From Escallonia rubra (lineage: Eukaryota; Streptophyta; Magnoliopsida; Escalloniales; Escalloniaceae), in contig JAVXUO010002639.1 in the NCBI GenBank assembly GCA_033065855.1, forward strand, positions 62,001 through 126,000: a stretch of DNA of 64,000 bases. The letters are read 5' to 3'. Position 1 is the stretch's first letter. Each line of letters begins with the position of its first letter. The translations under genes and the position numbers were made by a program. A model generated the notes under the pieces. That model saw only the letters and a program-made list of their open reading frames with translations. It made no database searches and had not been told where the DNA came from. Shown here in pieces: positions 20,271-33,400 of the stretch.

Positions 20271-20395
20271 CTAATATAGAAGTTAATTAATTTTAATATA
20301 AGGATATGATGACGTGTCATATAAAAAAGCGATGATGTGCCGCGCAAAGAAGTTATCAATGTTTTTCTCGCTTCGCTTATTATATATTATATAGA

Positions 20396-21232
20396 TGTGC
20401 AAAAGGTACTATCAAATGTTCAAATAATATTGCCAAACGTAGTGATTTTACAAAACCTTTACGAGACCATGCTCATAGTACGATGGCTACATTGGAGAGG
20501 AGAAAATTTAACCCCATTGTAGGAGGCTAAATTTGACCCGCTTCTCTCGTGTAACTATCATGGTCGAACTTTTTTTTTGGGTAAACTGGAAGAATTTCAT
20601 TAACAAGATAAATTTAGCATCGTACAAACCGACTTGACTAATTGAGAAAAGGCAAAACAAAAAGTAAGGATATCTAATCCAATATTACAGAAATATAAGC
20701 AATTATGATTACAAATAATCAGGAACTCACAACACCCATTCAACTCAAAGTATAGTCTGACGGTCTTCCATTGAACTGGTGGTTCGATCGGTCTTGGCTA
20801 TTAGGCTTCGTGTGCTGATCATGAAAGTTCGGCTAGTATGGCTTGATTGCTAGTGGCGATGGTTGGTTCGCCAGATTTAAGACTTGTTAGACGAAGTGTC
20901 GCTGTCCATGGATCCTCTCATGGACCTATGGATGGAATCAATCTCTTGCTGCTAAAAATTTTACAGGAACCACGGTCTAGAGTAATGACCTTTAAGAAGA
21001 ATGACTAACGATTGGGGTTCCAGGGAGAGACTCGCAAATGCTCAACTCAAAGCATAGTTAGGGATAAAACTCTGAAAAAGCAAGAATAATAATTGTGTTT
21101 GTGTGTAAAAAAAATGATTAGGAATGTAGCTTGAAATAATGACCTGTAAGATAGAATGACTGCTGGGTGGGGTTTTAGTGGAGAACTCTAAGATGCTTAA
21201 GTCAGAGTGTAGTTACAGTATAAAATTCTATG
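20396..21232. other. repeat-derived spacer with a diverged tandem duplication
   Basis: A T-run followed by GGGTAAACTGG (20568-20590) may be the poly(A) end of an antisense retroposon. Two diverged copies of about 110 bases follow (about 20985-21105 and 21141-21232), sharing GACCT.TAAGA.AGAATGACT and GGGTT...GAGA.CTC. The second copy is cut by the solo LTR at 21233 and continues at 27886. The GCTCAACTC/GCTTAAGTC wording is like plant gypsy LTRs, but I cannot delimit an element. Confidence 0.5.
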
Positions 21233-21691
21233 TGTCACACCCCCCGGAAGGGGTACGACGCTAAACAAGCTAGTTAACATATATAATTCAAGGGTAAACA
21301 GAGCTTTACTATAAACCTATTTAATAAACAGTGAAAGTATGGCTTAAACGTTACAGTCGTCCATAAGAAAAAAGACTGACCATAACATTATATTACAGAC
21401 TAGCTCTCTCCTATACAAGTGCTACACTCAAAAAAAAAAAACAACAACTAAAACTCTGCTCACCCAGCGTAATACTCTTGATTCTCCTAAAGGTAGTCCT
21501 CTTCGTCCCCTGGCAAATATTCTGACTCTGAACCTAGAAAAAAAAAGTACCGGGAATGGGTCAGCTTGATGGCGCAGTAGGGTATCCGGTGATTCTAAGT
21601 CCAAACATGAATTGATTATATTATGAATGGTTAGTACAAACATGCAAGTCCATTTGAACAGATGATACATATGTACTTAAGAATAATTTAA

Positions 21692-24600
21692 TGTGATACC
21701 CCGGACGTACCGAAAAAAATTATTTAACACTAAGCTGATTAATTAATGGGAATTATTTTATTGAGTAACGTCATATTGGCGTTAATTAAGTGGTAGGAAG
21801 TGGGAAGAGGTGTCAGTGTAGCTTTGGGGTCAAAGCACAATTTTCCTAACTAGAGGGGTCAAAGTGCAATTTTAGAAACTTGAGGGGCTAAAATGCAAAA
21901 AAATCCAAAAGTTTGCAAAGGTGTCACGAGAAGGGAGAGGATAGCCGAATCTTGCCACCACCTACTAGCTTGCCATAACTAAGCTAATTAAATAGTAAAC
22001 TATTTGGATTGATAATCTCGGGTGAAAAGAAGAAAAGAAAAACAAAGAAAAGCAAACAGGAAAAGGAAAGAAGGAACAGTAACAGAGAAAAGAAGTAGAA
22101 AGAGAACAAAAGAAACAGAAGGGGTTTCTGCCATCTTTAGCAGGTAAACCTTCATAAGCCTCGAATATGTGTAAGATAGCATGTATAAGTGGACTTTGTG
22201 AGTAAAGTTTTATACTGTGGAGCGCATGAGTTGGCCATGACCATGGCTGTGAAGCCATGTCTTGAGAGGGATCTTTTCTGCGTGTGTAGTGTAAGTGGGT
22301 GCGTTCAGCGTGCCTGTGTGCGCGCAGGGTGTAGGAAGGATGGTGATGAAGTTGGGACGGGTTGGTGGGTCTGTGTGTGCAAGTTGGTGTGTGTTCCTGT
22401 AGGTGGGTTCACGGCTGGGTGGTATGGGGGATGGAAAATGAAAAAGGGTATGATTTATGTGAAGTGAAGAGAGTAATTGGGGAGTCCCATGGTTTCGTGG
22501 AAGTTTATGTGGGCACCAAGGGGTTAGTGCGTGCGTTCGGTGTGCGCAGGTGTGTGTTCATGGCTGTGTGAGTTCGGGTGTGTGTGTGTTAGTGTGTGAT
22601 GTTAGGGTGTGTAATGGTAATGGCTTAGAAATGTTTTGGTGTGGGTTTGGTTGTATATCCAAGTGCATAGGTGAGTGGTGTGGGAGTTTTGATGCGGCAG
22701 TAAGGAGGTTGAAGAAGATGTGTTTAAACAAAGGAGTAACAGTGTGTGCGTAATTGGAATAATAGTCGTTTTCGTCCCTAAAAAGGGGATTTTATTTAGG
22801 CAGATTGTTCACGAATTATTAAAAAATGGCTAGAGATAGATTTAGAGAAAGTGCAAAACAGAGACCCCAGGTCTTTTTATGAGATCTATATCGGGGGAAA
22901 GTTTCAGATTTTTCCGAGGACTGGAAGAAGGTTAACCGATACGGGGAACCGTGAAACTTTACAGTGTAATTTAAAATACCAAACTAGGGAGATTTCGCGC
23001 GAAACTTTTATGGGAGCCCTATGATGTTAAGAAGTTTCTTTTCCCAAGATTTTGGGCCATTCCGAAATCGTTCGCTATTTTTGGCCGAATGGGCTTTTAA
23101 GCGCTTAGTCCGGACACTAGTTCAGAATTTCCGGGCAAAAACTTGCTAAAACACTTTTTAGCTTGAGAATGACTTTGGGAGGATAAAAAATAACGTTTTA
23201 AGTGCTTCTGAGATTTGTTTGGTGCAGGGAATCCTCATGGGGGCATTTAGGTAAATTGCCACCCGGAGAGGGGTATTTTGGTAATTCTCTCGATGAAGTT
23301 TTTCGAAGGACTTTTTAGTCTGGAAAGGGTGGTAAAACACCTAAAGGGATGTTTGAAGTTGATTTGCGGTGATGGGAGTATTATGGTAATTTTACCGCGC
23401 GAACTCCAAACTTCGGCGAATGCCTTAATTGAGCATTCTAGAATAACGAGAAGCGGGGAATGGGATTAAAATCCCTAACTGAAGGGTGTCAGCACTAGTG
23501 CGGTGCTCGGCTAGGTTAAAGGCCTGGCTGTTGGGTCGTCGGAGTAACCGACCGCTGTAGAACACGGTAATAACTGATAAATGAAAATAAAATAATTTTG
23601 TATTATGATGGTCAGTAACTAACGAGTAGGGTCTTATTTGATTAGGTGACCCCGCTCCCGGTGCGTTGAAGCTGTTGGGCTCGTCGGCTAAAAGCGAGCC
23701 AGGTAAGGATAGTACGGCTCTCTGCATGCTACGAAATTGCTCCTCGTGGCATACCCATCGTTGTTAGTGTGAAGTATGATGAACGTTTTATGGTGAATAT
23801 GAGGTATCGGTGGTTGTTGTGCCTGTACCTCTCGTACTTGAAATATTGTTGTGGTTTTCGACTAGCTTGTTTCCTAGTCTACTCTGTGTGCGTTAGTGAT
23901 GATTTCGGGTTACCTTGTTGAACCTCGGTTGCATAATTGACCGAGATTTCTTGTTGAGTGGTTTGTTGAACCGAGGACATGGGGTGAACTCAGTTCCCTT
24001 AGTCCGTTCAGTTGTTGTATTATGTGCTTTGACGATAGCGTGGTTTGGGGACGAACAACTCTTCGTGAGTTCCCTTCTTGTGCTTGCTGTCTCTTTTATT
24101 TCTCTGAGACTGAGATGAACATCCCGAAGCACGGGACATTATGTGAAAGGAGGGCCAGTGACACATAATCACCGGCAAACAGGATGTAGGGCGCGCGGTT
24201 CGAGTCAGTCGTGTCGATTGAGTCCAGTCAATCCAGTCGGTGTCTGCATTGCATTTGACTTTATTATGACATTGTGATTTTAATGGCTAGTATTTCATTG
24301 ATGTTTAATTGGGCGATTTAGTGTTCGCGTGCATTGTAGTTAGTCAGTCGGTTCGGTCAGTCCAGTTCATTAAATGTGGTGATAATGTTGTTCTGTTGGG
24401 CCTTAAAGCCGCTCAGTCTGACTAAAAGGAAAGAAAACATGTTGCTTGATTCATTGAATTGATGTTGTGTCATCCTTTGAAATTCTGGATTCTTGATATC
24501 GTTGAGATTGATTATCATTTCTCCCAAGGCTGTCACTTCGTTGTCTGCGTTGTTCCTCGTATTATCTTTACTGGGCGATTTGCGCTCATTCCTTACTTGT

Positions 24601-24908
24601 AATGTTTCAGGCAGTAAGGGCGAAGTAGGGAAAACTTCGAAGAAAGAGAAAGAGAAAGCATTGGATCGGTGAATAGGAAAGTAAGACAAGGATACGTGTA
24701 TTTTGGGGACTAGATATTTTGTGTAAATACTTCCGATGTGCTCATGTTGAGCTTTACGGTGAAATTTTTTGTAAGGATGACTTTTTTTTGTGAAACCTTA
24801 TGTATATTCAAGGATGTTTTTAGAATTGCTCTGTATTAACAGGGTTTATAATGCAGTCATGACTGACAACCCGGCTCTGGTGACGTCACTAGGGTTGGGG
24901 GTGTCACA
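21692..24908 (+). mobile_element. solo LTR (inner), Tekay-like, nested in the outer solo LTR
   Basis: Starts TGTGATACCCCGGACG and ends GGGGGTGTCACA. The target duplication TTTAA is perfect (21687-21691, 24909-24913). 3217 bases with no retroelement genes. A purine-rich stretch (22020-22130) and GT-rich stretches (22270-22620) resemble the larger LTR at 30436-33955, and the purine strand suggests + orientation. It must be younger than the outer LTR it interrupts. Confidence 0.87.
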
Positions 24909-26170
24909 TTTAACATATCGAGTATCACTTAAAAACATTTTCTAACACTTGCCTTCAAAGAAATGAGAATAACATATTGAGCAAGATCTGAAATCTTGTA
25001 AAACATATACGAGAATGTCAAGCAAGACCTAAATATTAACTTGATTTCAATAAATATAACGAAAACAGTATAAACAAGTTCAAGACAAACATGAGACAAG
25101 TACGGGAATATCAATATGCAAATATGCCCCTCATGCACAAGCCAACCTTCTGTGAGTGCAAGAGACTTTAAGTATCGCAACCAACTGATATAGCAAGTTC
25201 GATAGAGGAAGTCCAACGTCACACATGCACACCAATAATTCTTTTCGGAAAGTAGTATGCATAGCTAGTACGTACTATCGAGACATAACGAGAACGAGAA
25301 CCCTGGCCAGATAAATCCCAACCACGGCAAATATGTGACGACTCGACTTGTTAATCACCCAATTCGATATTTTTCAACAAAATCACAACGCAATCCCAAT
25401 CAGAATATAAGACCCAAGTGGCTGATATTATATCTTCAACACAAGTACAAATGATCCCAATCAGATTATAAGTCCTATAAATAAGTTGTGAACGTTTATA
25501 AAACTCCAAAACTGCAAGTTCCGCTCATATCCTCGCTTGCATATGCTCACCAAAATACTCATTTGCACTGGAGAGGTAAATGGTGGGGGGTGAGCTGGGT
25601 AGCCCAATAAGTGGAATAATCATAGCACCATAAGATTAGAATCAAGCACGGTAAATAATTCAGGATCTGTCAAAATATTTGACAATCAAACAGTCAAAGG
25701 AACTGTGTCTTAGTACCCCGAACAATTAGTAAACCAATTCAATATCCAGGTCGCATATCAAACATAACACCTCAGCATCTTGCTTCTGGTATCCTTAAAG
25801 GGAACCACCAAAGCTCAGTTGTATCATAATCATAACGTATTATGCACATAGACAAATCACTGGAGCATTATCATTGATCAAAAGTATTTAAGCCACGTCA
25901 CACAAACGTATTTCAAAATAAGCATTTGAGCAGGATTTCAGAACAATAATGTTTAAGAGTGCGAAGAACGTTAAGCAACAACCACGTGGCATGACAAAAT
26001 AGTGATATGGAATTCCCCTTACCTAAATCACGAAGAATCCACTTATACAATTGCTCGCAATCAGGCCCTATGGTTCATTTTTCATAATCATGCTAATCTT
26101 CTTCTCTCACTCTTTAGTTGTCTATTTACTGATGAAAGTCAAAGATAACATAAAATTATTTGAAAAGATC

Positions 26171-26330
26171 AAAGGTGGCGATACAAGGTTTGCCACCTAG
26201 CAAGCACGGCAAGGCTAAGCAAAGCACGACAAAGCTCGAAGTACGAGGTGGCAATACACGGTTGTGCCACCTAGCAAGCACGACAAGGCTCAAGCACGAC
26301 GATAATAGGTAGCACGAGGTGTTGATCAGA
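26171..26330. repeat. two-unit imperfect tandem repeat inside the outer solo LTR
   Basis: Units of about 77 bases share GTGGC.ATACA.GGTT and GCCACCTAGCAAGCACG.CAAGGCT. The following GCACGA-rich stretch continues the pattern weakly. Confidence 0.75.
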
Positions 26331-27885
26331 GAAGTAATCAACACTGACTCCTCAATAAGCACGAGGTGTCACAACTGCATGATGACATCCAACAAGCGCG
26401 ATGATGTCAATTCTAATTGTTACTTAAAATCATCATCATTTTTCCCTCAACAAACCAGTAATATTTTGAGCACCTCTAAAATTTTGGAGTGTTACAAAAT
26501 AACACCCTCAACTCATTTTTTTCCTCCTTCGCGTGACATGCATAATCATGTATAGATGTCAACAAAAATGTCATCAAGTACATCAAAAGAGGTCTAATCC
26601 CCTCTCAAGTCATATTTGCCATATTATCAACAAAACACATGCCAAACATGTAGACTAATCTCTAAATGCACAAACTAATTCGGTAATCAAGCAAGAAATA
26701 ATTTGATATTCTTCCTTAAGTACCCTACACACACGTATACCTATATTAGCATATAGATATTTGAGTGTCCATTTAAGACCTACAATTTACCTAATTATCC
26801 ACCATTAAACCCAACACAAAGAACTACTAATTTAGGTTACATAATCTTCCCAGTATTTTAATTGGCAGTAGGAGTAGTCTATACTCCGAAAATCATAACA
26901 ATTTAATTACAATGTCTCTATAGTCAAACTATACATCCCTGAAAAACTATACTTAAAGAGCTACATTCCAATATTTTATTTGACACGAAAATATTATTTT
27001 AAAGTCATGTTAACCTTTTCAAAAACAGATTTCAGAATCTGTCCAACAACAGTTTCACATGACAAGTTTCAAGGTATGAATTTTAAACCATGGTAATAAT
27101 ACTTGAAATAATCTGAAATTTGGTATTTATACTCTAGAAATGTAGTAGTATAACATATAAAATAACCAAGTCCATATCTCAACTAAAAGTATACATTTCT
27201 AAGCACCCAAATTACTCTAATTTCAAGATTGTTCTGCAAATTTTCAACTTACATGAACACAATTCACTTAAAATTATTCCAAGCAAATATATAAGTATTC
27301 CATTACTAGAAATAATTATTTTCATACATGTTTTGAAAACTTAAAAACACAAGATAACCTACCTCCAAGCAAATCAAGCCCAAGCCAATTCAAGAAACTT
27401 GATGAAAACCTCTCTATCTTTTTTGTTTCTTCTCTTCCTCCCTTTCTCTCTTTTCTTTTCTTTTCTTTCTCCTCCTTTCTCTTTGTTTTACTCTTTCCTT
27501 TGTCTTTGTGGCCGAATGTCTACGGTGAGTCTTTCGCTTCCCTCTTTTATTTTTTTTCTAATTTATCAACTTACTTCTCTTTCCATTCTTTTTTTTATTG
27601 TTTGCCTTTGATTACTCACCACCAAACATAGGTGGCACACCCGAAATACTTTTATTCCCACACACTCACACGTGCACATGCCACTAACTTCTTATGGCTA
27701 AGTTATGATATTTTCAAATTGATCCCAAAGTTTTGCATAATTACAATTTGGCCCATAACTTAATTTCAATATTTATTTATGTAAACAATTAATGTAACAC
27801 TATAATATTATTTCGGTCAAATTAAAATGTGTTTAAAATTAATAAAATGATTAGAAGCTAATTAAGATCGGGGTCTCACACTATG

Positions 27886-28199
27886 AAACCAAGAAGAATG
27901 TTGTCTAATACGTGGGAGGATCCCTTTCATATAGGAGTTGGTATCACAACTCTAATAGAATGAGGAGTGACGACTGGGCTTGGGTCTTATCCTTGGTTAT
28001 CAAGTTAAAGTTCTTTTGAAATCCTAATTTATGTTTGCCTAATAAATGCAGCTAAACCCCAAAGTTTACAACTCCCAAGAATGAGAAATTGAAGTCCAAG
28101 GATTTTTAGAAAGGATATAATATGTTAGCCAACTTATTTCCCAGTTGATACTGATTTGTAAATTCATGTATAAGCTGCTAAAGGACTCTACGAAAGAGT
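27886..28199. other. spacer before the gypsy remnant
   Basis: Continues the diverged repeat interrupted at 21232, then unassigned sequence. Nothing recognisable as a gene. It may be the upstream part of the decayed gypsy element. Confidence 0.45.
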
Positions 28200-30019
28200 G
28201 GAATTCACAATGCTGAGAAGCGTTTAACAAAATTAAGTAAAAGTACCCCGCATGTATTGGCTCTACCAGTGCTGGGAAACCTTTTGTTACTATACCTAAT
28301 CGTAATGGATAGGGCGGTTAGGGCTATGTTAGTGCAACATTTGAGAACTCTTCGAAGGAAAGAGCCATCTACTTTGTCAGCAAGAAGTTATCTCAGCAAA
28401 GCAAACTACTTCCTCTAGAAAAAATGTGTGCCTCATTGGTATGGATGACGCAAAAGCTACGACACTACACTTTTACTTAAATACCCAAAATGGACCCCAC
28501 TGAGTACCTGTTTGAGAAGCTTCCCATGTCTAATCGCACCACTAAATGGCTCCTGCTGCTTTTCGAGTTCAACATAATGCATGTCACTCAAAATCCTATA
28601 AGAGGAAAGGTAGTGTAAACTTGCTACCAGATTGTCCAGCAGAAGACACAAGCGAATGTGAGGCCATAATTATGGATAAGGACATTTGCGTCATGGAAGA
28701 GGAATTGGATTGTAGCTATACTTCAACAAAGTTGCCAAGAGTAATGGTTTTGGAATTGGAGTACTCTTGATCTCACCCAATGGAGCACATATCGCGATAG
28801 TCATCAAGCTAGTATTCGACTATATTAGCAACACGGCCAAGCATGAGGCTTGAATCATCGACTCAAAACTAGCCTTGAATTTGGGAGTCAGAAATATCAT
28901 AGCATAAAGGGATCTTGCCTTCATCATTAACCAAATATAGGGAATGTGCAGAACTTTGGATGAACGTCTAGAGTCATATCACGCTTACTTAGAAAAAGTC
29001 GCGGATGATCGAGGATATAGAATTTCAAAAAAACCTACCCCGACTTAAAAATAATTTTGCAAATGCGTTAATGACGTTAGCTTTAATGGTATTAATTCTT
29101 GAGGGAGAAGAGAATGAGCCCTTTGTTATTCAAAAACATGATAAGCTGGTAGATGAGATGATGCCAAAGAAACATGGTAGATAGACATATGGAATTTGGT
29201 TTAAGATGGAAAGTACCCTGAAGATGCATCTAAGAAAGATGGTATAGCTTTGCAAAGATAAGCTATGTGGTTCATTATGTGTTACCAAAATTTGTACAAG
29301 ATGCATTGTGATGGAGAGCCTTTGTTGTGTGCAACTGAGAAAGAAGGTCGAAAAGTCATGGAAAGCATACAATCGGGTGAATTTGGACCCCATCTAAATA
29401 GCTGAATGTTAGCCAAAAAAGGTTCTCCGTCAAAGCTACTATTGGAGCACATGGAGGGGGACTGCATAAGCCATCTGCCAAATTGTCACAAGTGCCAAAT
29501 ATATGTGAATCTATAACATCTACCGCCTGGGAGTTGTACAACATGACATCACCTGGCCTTTTTTTAGCACAGGGTTAGGAATTATTAGGAAAACTAGTCC
29601 GAAGGTGTATAGTGGTTTGACACGAGTTCATACTCGTCGCCGTCTACTATTTTATAAAGTGGGTAGAAGCAGCCTCATATGTTGTCCTGAATGCCAAAAA
29701 GGTGGCACAGTTTATCCGAACCATCGTTTGTGTTTTGGTGTCTTGTAGGAGCTAATCTCCGTCACGATTTACATTTCGAATGAGAGGTCATAGATTTGAT
29801 GGAAGAGTGTTGCATTACTAGACACTAGTCTACCCTATATCGACCGCAAACCAATGGAGTAATGAAAGCCACCAATAAGAACATCAAGAATATTTTCAGT
29901 AGGATGGTGGATTCGGCGACCTAGACGAGCTTCCATATGCCCTCTTGGGCTATAGAGTGTTCGTCTGAACATCTACAAGAGCTACTCCTTATTCTCTGGC
30001 TTATAGGATGGAACTTATC
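28200..30019 (+). pseudogene. decayed Tat-like Ty3-gypsy pol: RNase H, second RNase H and integrase start
   Basis: No long open frame remains, but pieces in shifting frames match plant Tat/Ogre-type pol in order. About 28345-28500: reverse transcriptase/RNase H with YFVSKKLSQQSKLLPLEKMC. About 28500-28660: MDPTEYLFEKLP and the FEFNIMHVTQNPIRGK tether. About 28720-28890: GIGVLLISPNGAHI, like the additional RNase H of Tat elements. About 29450-29560: LPNCHKCQIY and TSPWPF of the integrase zinc region. About 29640-30019: integrase core remnants including KWVEAASYVV. Many stops and frameshifts make it long dead. It is cut at 30019 by the Tekay-like element and resumes at 33961. Confidence 0.75.
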
Positions 30020-30024
30020 CTACA

Positions 30025-30130
30025 TGTAATACTCTGACATATTTGTATTATTTGAGTGAGTTGAGGAAATATTATCTTAGTGAACTGATCGATTGAGCGT
30101 TAACGTTCTGGAAAATTCCGGGATGTTACA
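30025..30130 (+). repeat. shrunken 5' LTR of the Tekay-like element
   Basis: 106 bases matching the first 90 or so and the last 30 or so of the 3.5-kb right LTR, which overlap at a shared GTTAACGTT..GGAAA motif. About 3.4 kb of LTR is therefore missing. Confidence 0.85.
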
Positions 30131-30132
30131 GT

Positions 30133-30150
30133 TGGTATCAGAGCTTAGGT
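30133..30150 (+). other. primer-binding site of the Tekay-like element
   Basis: TGGTATCAGAGCTTAGGT, two bases after the left LTR; methionine-tRNA type. Confidence 0.85.
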
Positions 30151-30435
30151 ATATGATTATGTAGACTTTAGAAACTTGTGCGAGGGAGCCTAGGTTTCAA
30201 CATTAGGGTTAGGGAAAAATTTAATACCTTAGTTGAACCGTAGTAGTGACTAGATATGAGTTGAACTGTAGTAGTGACTAGATATCAGAGAGCGCATCGA
30301 AAGCGTAATGGGTACATGATTTGGTTTGAGGCATTGATGTGTGATTGTTTATAGGAATTGATTAAATATTTCGAAGATCACAATACGATAAGTAAGTGAA
30401 ATTTCGAGGACGAAATTTTTAGAAGTGGGGGAGAG

Positions 30436-33400
30436 TGTAACACTCTGACATATTTGTATTATTTGACTGAGTTGAGGAAATATTATCTTAGTGAACTGAT
30501 CGATTGAGCGTTAACGTTTCGGAAAATTCTGGGAACGGGGCAGCCGTCCAAGGCAACATTCGGCCGTCAATCAAATACTCGAGAGAGAGAGAGAAAGAGT
30601 GAGAGAGCAAAGGAAGGAGATGGGAGAAGGGTTCCGGCGAAGTTTCCGACAATAGCAATTATGGGTGTGTTTTTGGATCTACTGAGAGATGTATACGAGT
30701 GTGCATGAAGTGGGGGCATGGCTGCCGTCGTGTGCGTGCATGTGTGGGTTTGAGGGAGCTGCGAGATTTGATGTTGGCCGTGGAAGGGGGCAGTTTGCAC
30801 CTTGTGGGTTTTCGGCCGTGGCAGCCATTAGATTGGCGTGTGACAGAGAGAAAAACAGCCATGTGGTTGTATGAGGCGTGGGTTTAATGTGTGTTGGTGC
30901 AGTGTATGGTGGTGATTAAATGGTGGTGTATGCGTGGGTGCTTGGAAGGAAGAGAGAGAGAGAGAGAGAGAGAGAAACCGTTTACTGTGGGTACGTTTAT
31001 GGGAAGAAGGAGTGGTTCAAGCAAGTCACAGCCACCTGTGTATATGCGGTTAAGGGATTGAGGATTAGAGAGGAAGAATAACTGTGAAGGGTTATGACTG
31101 TAGTAAATATAGCCGTGAGATGTTCATGTGTATTGTGTATGTTTTGGTGGGTGTAAGAAGCAAGATAGAGAGAGAGAGAGATATTAAACTGAAGTGGGTC
31201 ATGGTTTATCAATGGGTGTGCGGGTCTTTACATATGTGTGTGAATGGATGATATGTGGGTATGTATAATATATCTGCAAGAGTGAGTGAACTGAAGTGGG
31301 TGCTACACGGCTGCCATATCAAGTGTAATGTGTGTGTATAATGGGTTTAATTGACTATGGCTGTGAGGTGTTTGTGGTTATATGTGGAAGGGGAAAGGGG
31401 AATCACGGCAATGGGTTAGTGTTGGTTGGTTATATGAAGTCATGTATTGGATAAGAGAAGATCTAGAGAGGAATGTGACAGGAGCAAGATATGCTCCGTG
31501 GGTATGCATAGGCAGAGTGCTCTGGGAAGTGTTATGGTGTTTTGTAAATCAATGGGTGTAGAGAGATATCCATGCATGTTGTTGTGTGTTTTAGTGTGTG
31601 AGCTGTGAGGTGCGTGGGATGGTATGTGTTGTGAATGGAGTGTGTACAGGTTATGGAGTTTGTGTGTGCATGAAAGTAGTGAAAATGGGAGGTGGTGCAG
31701 CTGTGTAGTGGTGAGGTGCTGTGAGCATGTGTGAGTATAAATGGTGAGTTGTGAGCCTGTATAATGTGTGTAAAATGAAAGAAGAAGGGAGACCCACTGC
31801 CGTGAGGCAGTGGGCATGGCAGGATAAATATAAAGATATGTGGGTTTGTACCAGGTGGGTATCGAGGGAGAAGTGAGAATATAGTGTGTAATGTATGTAT
31901 GTGTGTGTGTTTTGTGAATGTAATGACTGTGGGGTGTGAGTTTCATGGGGTCTGTGAGTGCAATAGTCTATGAGTGCAATGAACAAGGAAAAGAAGAAGG
32001 AAGTGAACTGGAAGTGAATTGGGTTTGGGTCACAGTAAATTGTGCAGTAGGTGTAACGGGTTAGCGTTAAGTGCGGTGCGAGCATTCGATAGTGTATGAT
32101 GATCATTAGTGCATAAAACTTTACAGTATAATATGTTAGACTATATTAGAATTTCTGGCAAAATTTTATAATTTTCTGAAATCGTATGTATTTTTAATAA
32201 TTTCTGTAGTTTCAGATTTGTGAAATTCTTTTGGAACCATTAAACCCTGAAAATGCTCTGGGAAAACTATACTAATGTTTTCATAGTATAATAAAAACTC
32301 AGTAAAAGTTTGATGATTTTTGGGGTTGATTTGCTATGATTTCCATATCGCATTAGTTTTATCAAAACGAATATTTGAAAAAATAGTTTTAATGCCTTTT
32401 AATTTCTGATTTATATTTTTATAATTTTTATACATATTTCCGAGTTAATATAAAAATTATGGGACTTAGTTTGCAGCTGGAAGTATTTTTGGCAATTTAT
32501 GAGATTTTATTGTATTTAAAGAAATTATTTTAATTCGAAATATTCAAAATTTCAGAAAAATCATATTTTGACTCTTATTAATGTTTTAAGCTATAAAATT
32601 ATTTTATTGAAATTTATTATAAATTTTGGAATATAGTTACGTGTTAAGTAGCGTATAGAATTTCCGGTTAGCTACGTTGGTCATGTGTGGAATACGTTTC
32701 GAGTCGCGTGATTTCGGGATTAGAAGTAAGCACGTGGTGGGTAGTCGATATTAGGGTTTCTAGTATATTAGACATAAATTGTGTTCTAACAATTAAATTA
32801 TAAATTTAGGTTGATTCAGAGAATACTGATCGAGGTTGGTAGCATCGCTTAGCTTGGACCGAGGTAAGGATTTTCTCTCCGAACCCTACTTCTTCATTAT
32901 GTTTTCAAATGTTTAATTATGAAAGCTTTATAAACTACATTGATTCGATTTTATGTTTGATATAAAAGATGTTTTGAAACCGTCCATGAAACCCTAATTT
33001 GAGCCTGATAGCGATCGTTGGAATTCGTTACTTAATCCATCTTTTTACTTAATTCAATCATTGTAAAATGTTTTGAATTGTGTTTAAATTCCTTGAATAT
33101 TTTCAAATGCATTTATTGCTTCTCAATGTTGACATGAGTTAGTAATTTCGGAGCCATAAGGATGGTCTGTATTGTTGGCGTTATAAGGATGGTCTGTTGG
33201 ATGGGTTTAACTAGTACCTAGATGGACTAGTCAGTGTACATATGCATATGTAAAGCGTATCGAGCACTGTCGGGGTGGCTATGCTTATGTACTGCTCATG
33301 TTCAATGTTTCCTGTCTATGTTTTATTACACTTGAACTGTTTTGAATATTATCCATTCATGCTTTATTATATCCGAAGTGTTTCAAATGCCTATTATTTA

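Larger units (their letters stand above)
15732..20395 (-). mobile_element. non-autonomous Helitron
   Basis: Rolling-circle element in - orientation. The 3' end is CTAG (15732-15735 on the other strand), preceded by a perfect hairpin TCCCGTGC-TTG-GCACGGGA about 7 bases upstream. The 5' end is TCTATATAATATATAATAAG (starting at 20395). The host bases outside are A before the 5' end and T after the 3' end, the usual Helitron insertion between A and T with no target duplication. Neither a Rep/helicase frame nor any other gene is present. The inside is AT-rich filler with internal repeats and one large nested solo LTR (17385-19390). Without that insertion it is about 2.65 kb. Confidence 0.85.
21233..27880. 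mobile_element. solo LTR (outer), chromovirus/Tekay-like, interrupted by a second solo LTR
   Basis: Starts TGTCACACCCCCCGG and ends GGGGTCTCACA, with the 5-base target duplication CTATG on both sides (21228-21232, 27881-27885). Removing it joins the two halves of a flanking repeat, which confirms the borders. Without the nested insertion it is about 3.4 kb and has no gag or pol. Near-palindromic TGTGACACCCC-type ends and 3-4-kb LTRs are typical of Tekay/Del chromoviruses. The long pyrimidine-rich stretch at 27410-27500 suggests - orientation. The open frames inside are low-complexity and not genes. Confidence 0.85.

Noticed and set aside
20560..20600. Definite LINE/SINE 3' end on the - strand
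   Set aside because: A T-run followed by GGGTAAACTGG is suggestive, but no target duplication or body of the element can be shown.
22189..22753. Cys/Val/Gly-rich small frames resembling secreted cysteine-rich peptides
   Set aside because: Sequence is GT-repeat DNA inside a solo LTR; the cysteines come from TGTGTG runs and no signal peptide pattern holds.
31440..32106. Long frames (168 and 151 codons) on the - strand
   Set aside because: The sequence is GT-rich LTR DNA; the translations are His/Thr/Ser/Leu-rich low complexity overlapping in two frames, with no family resemblance.
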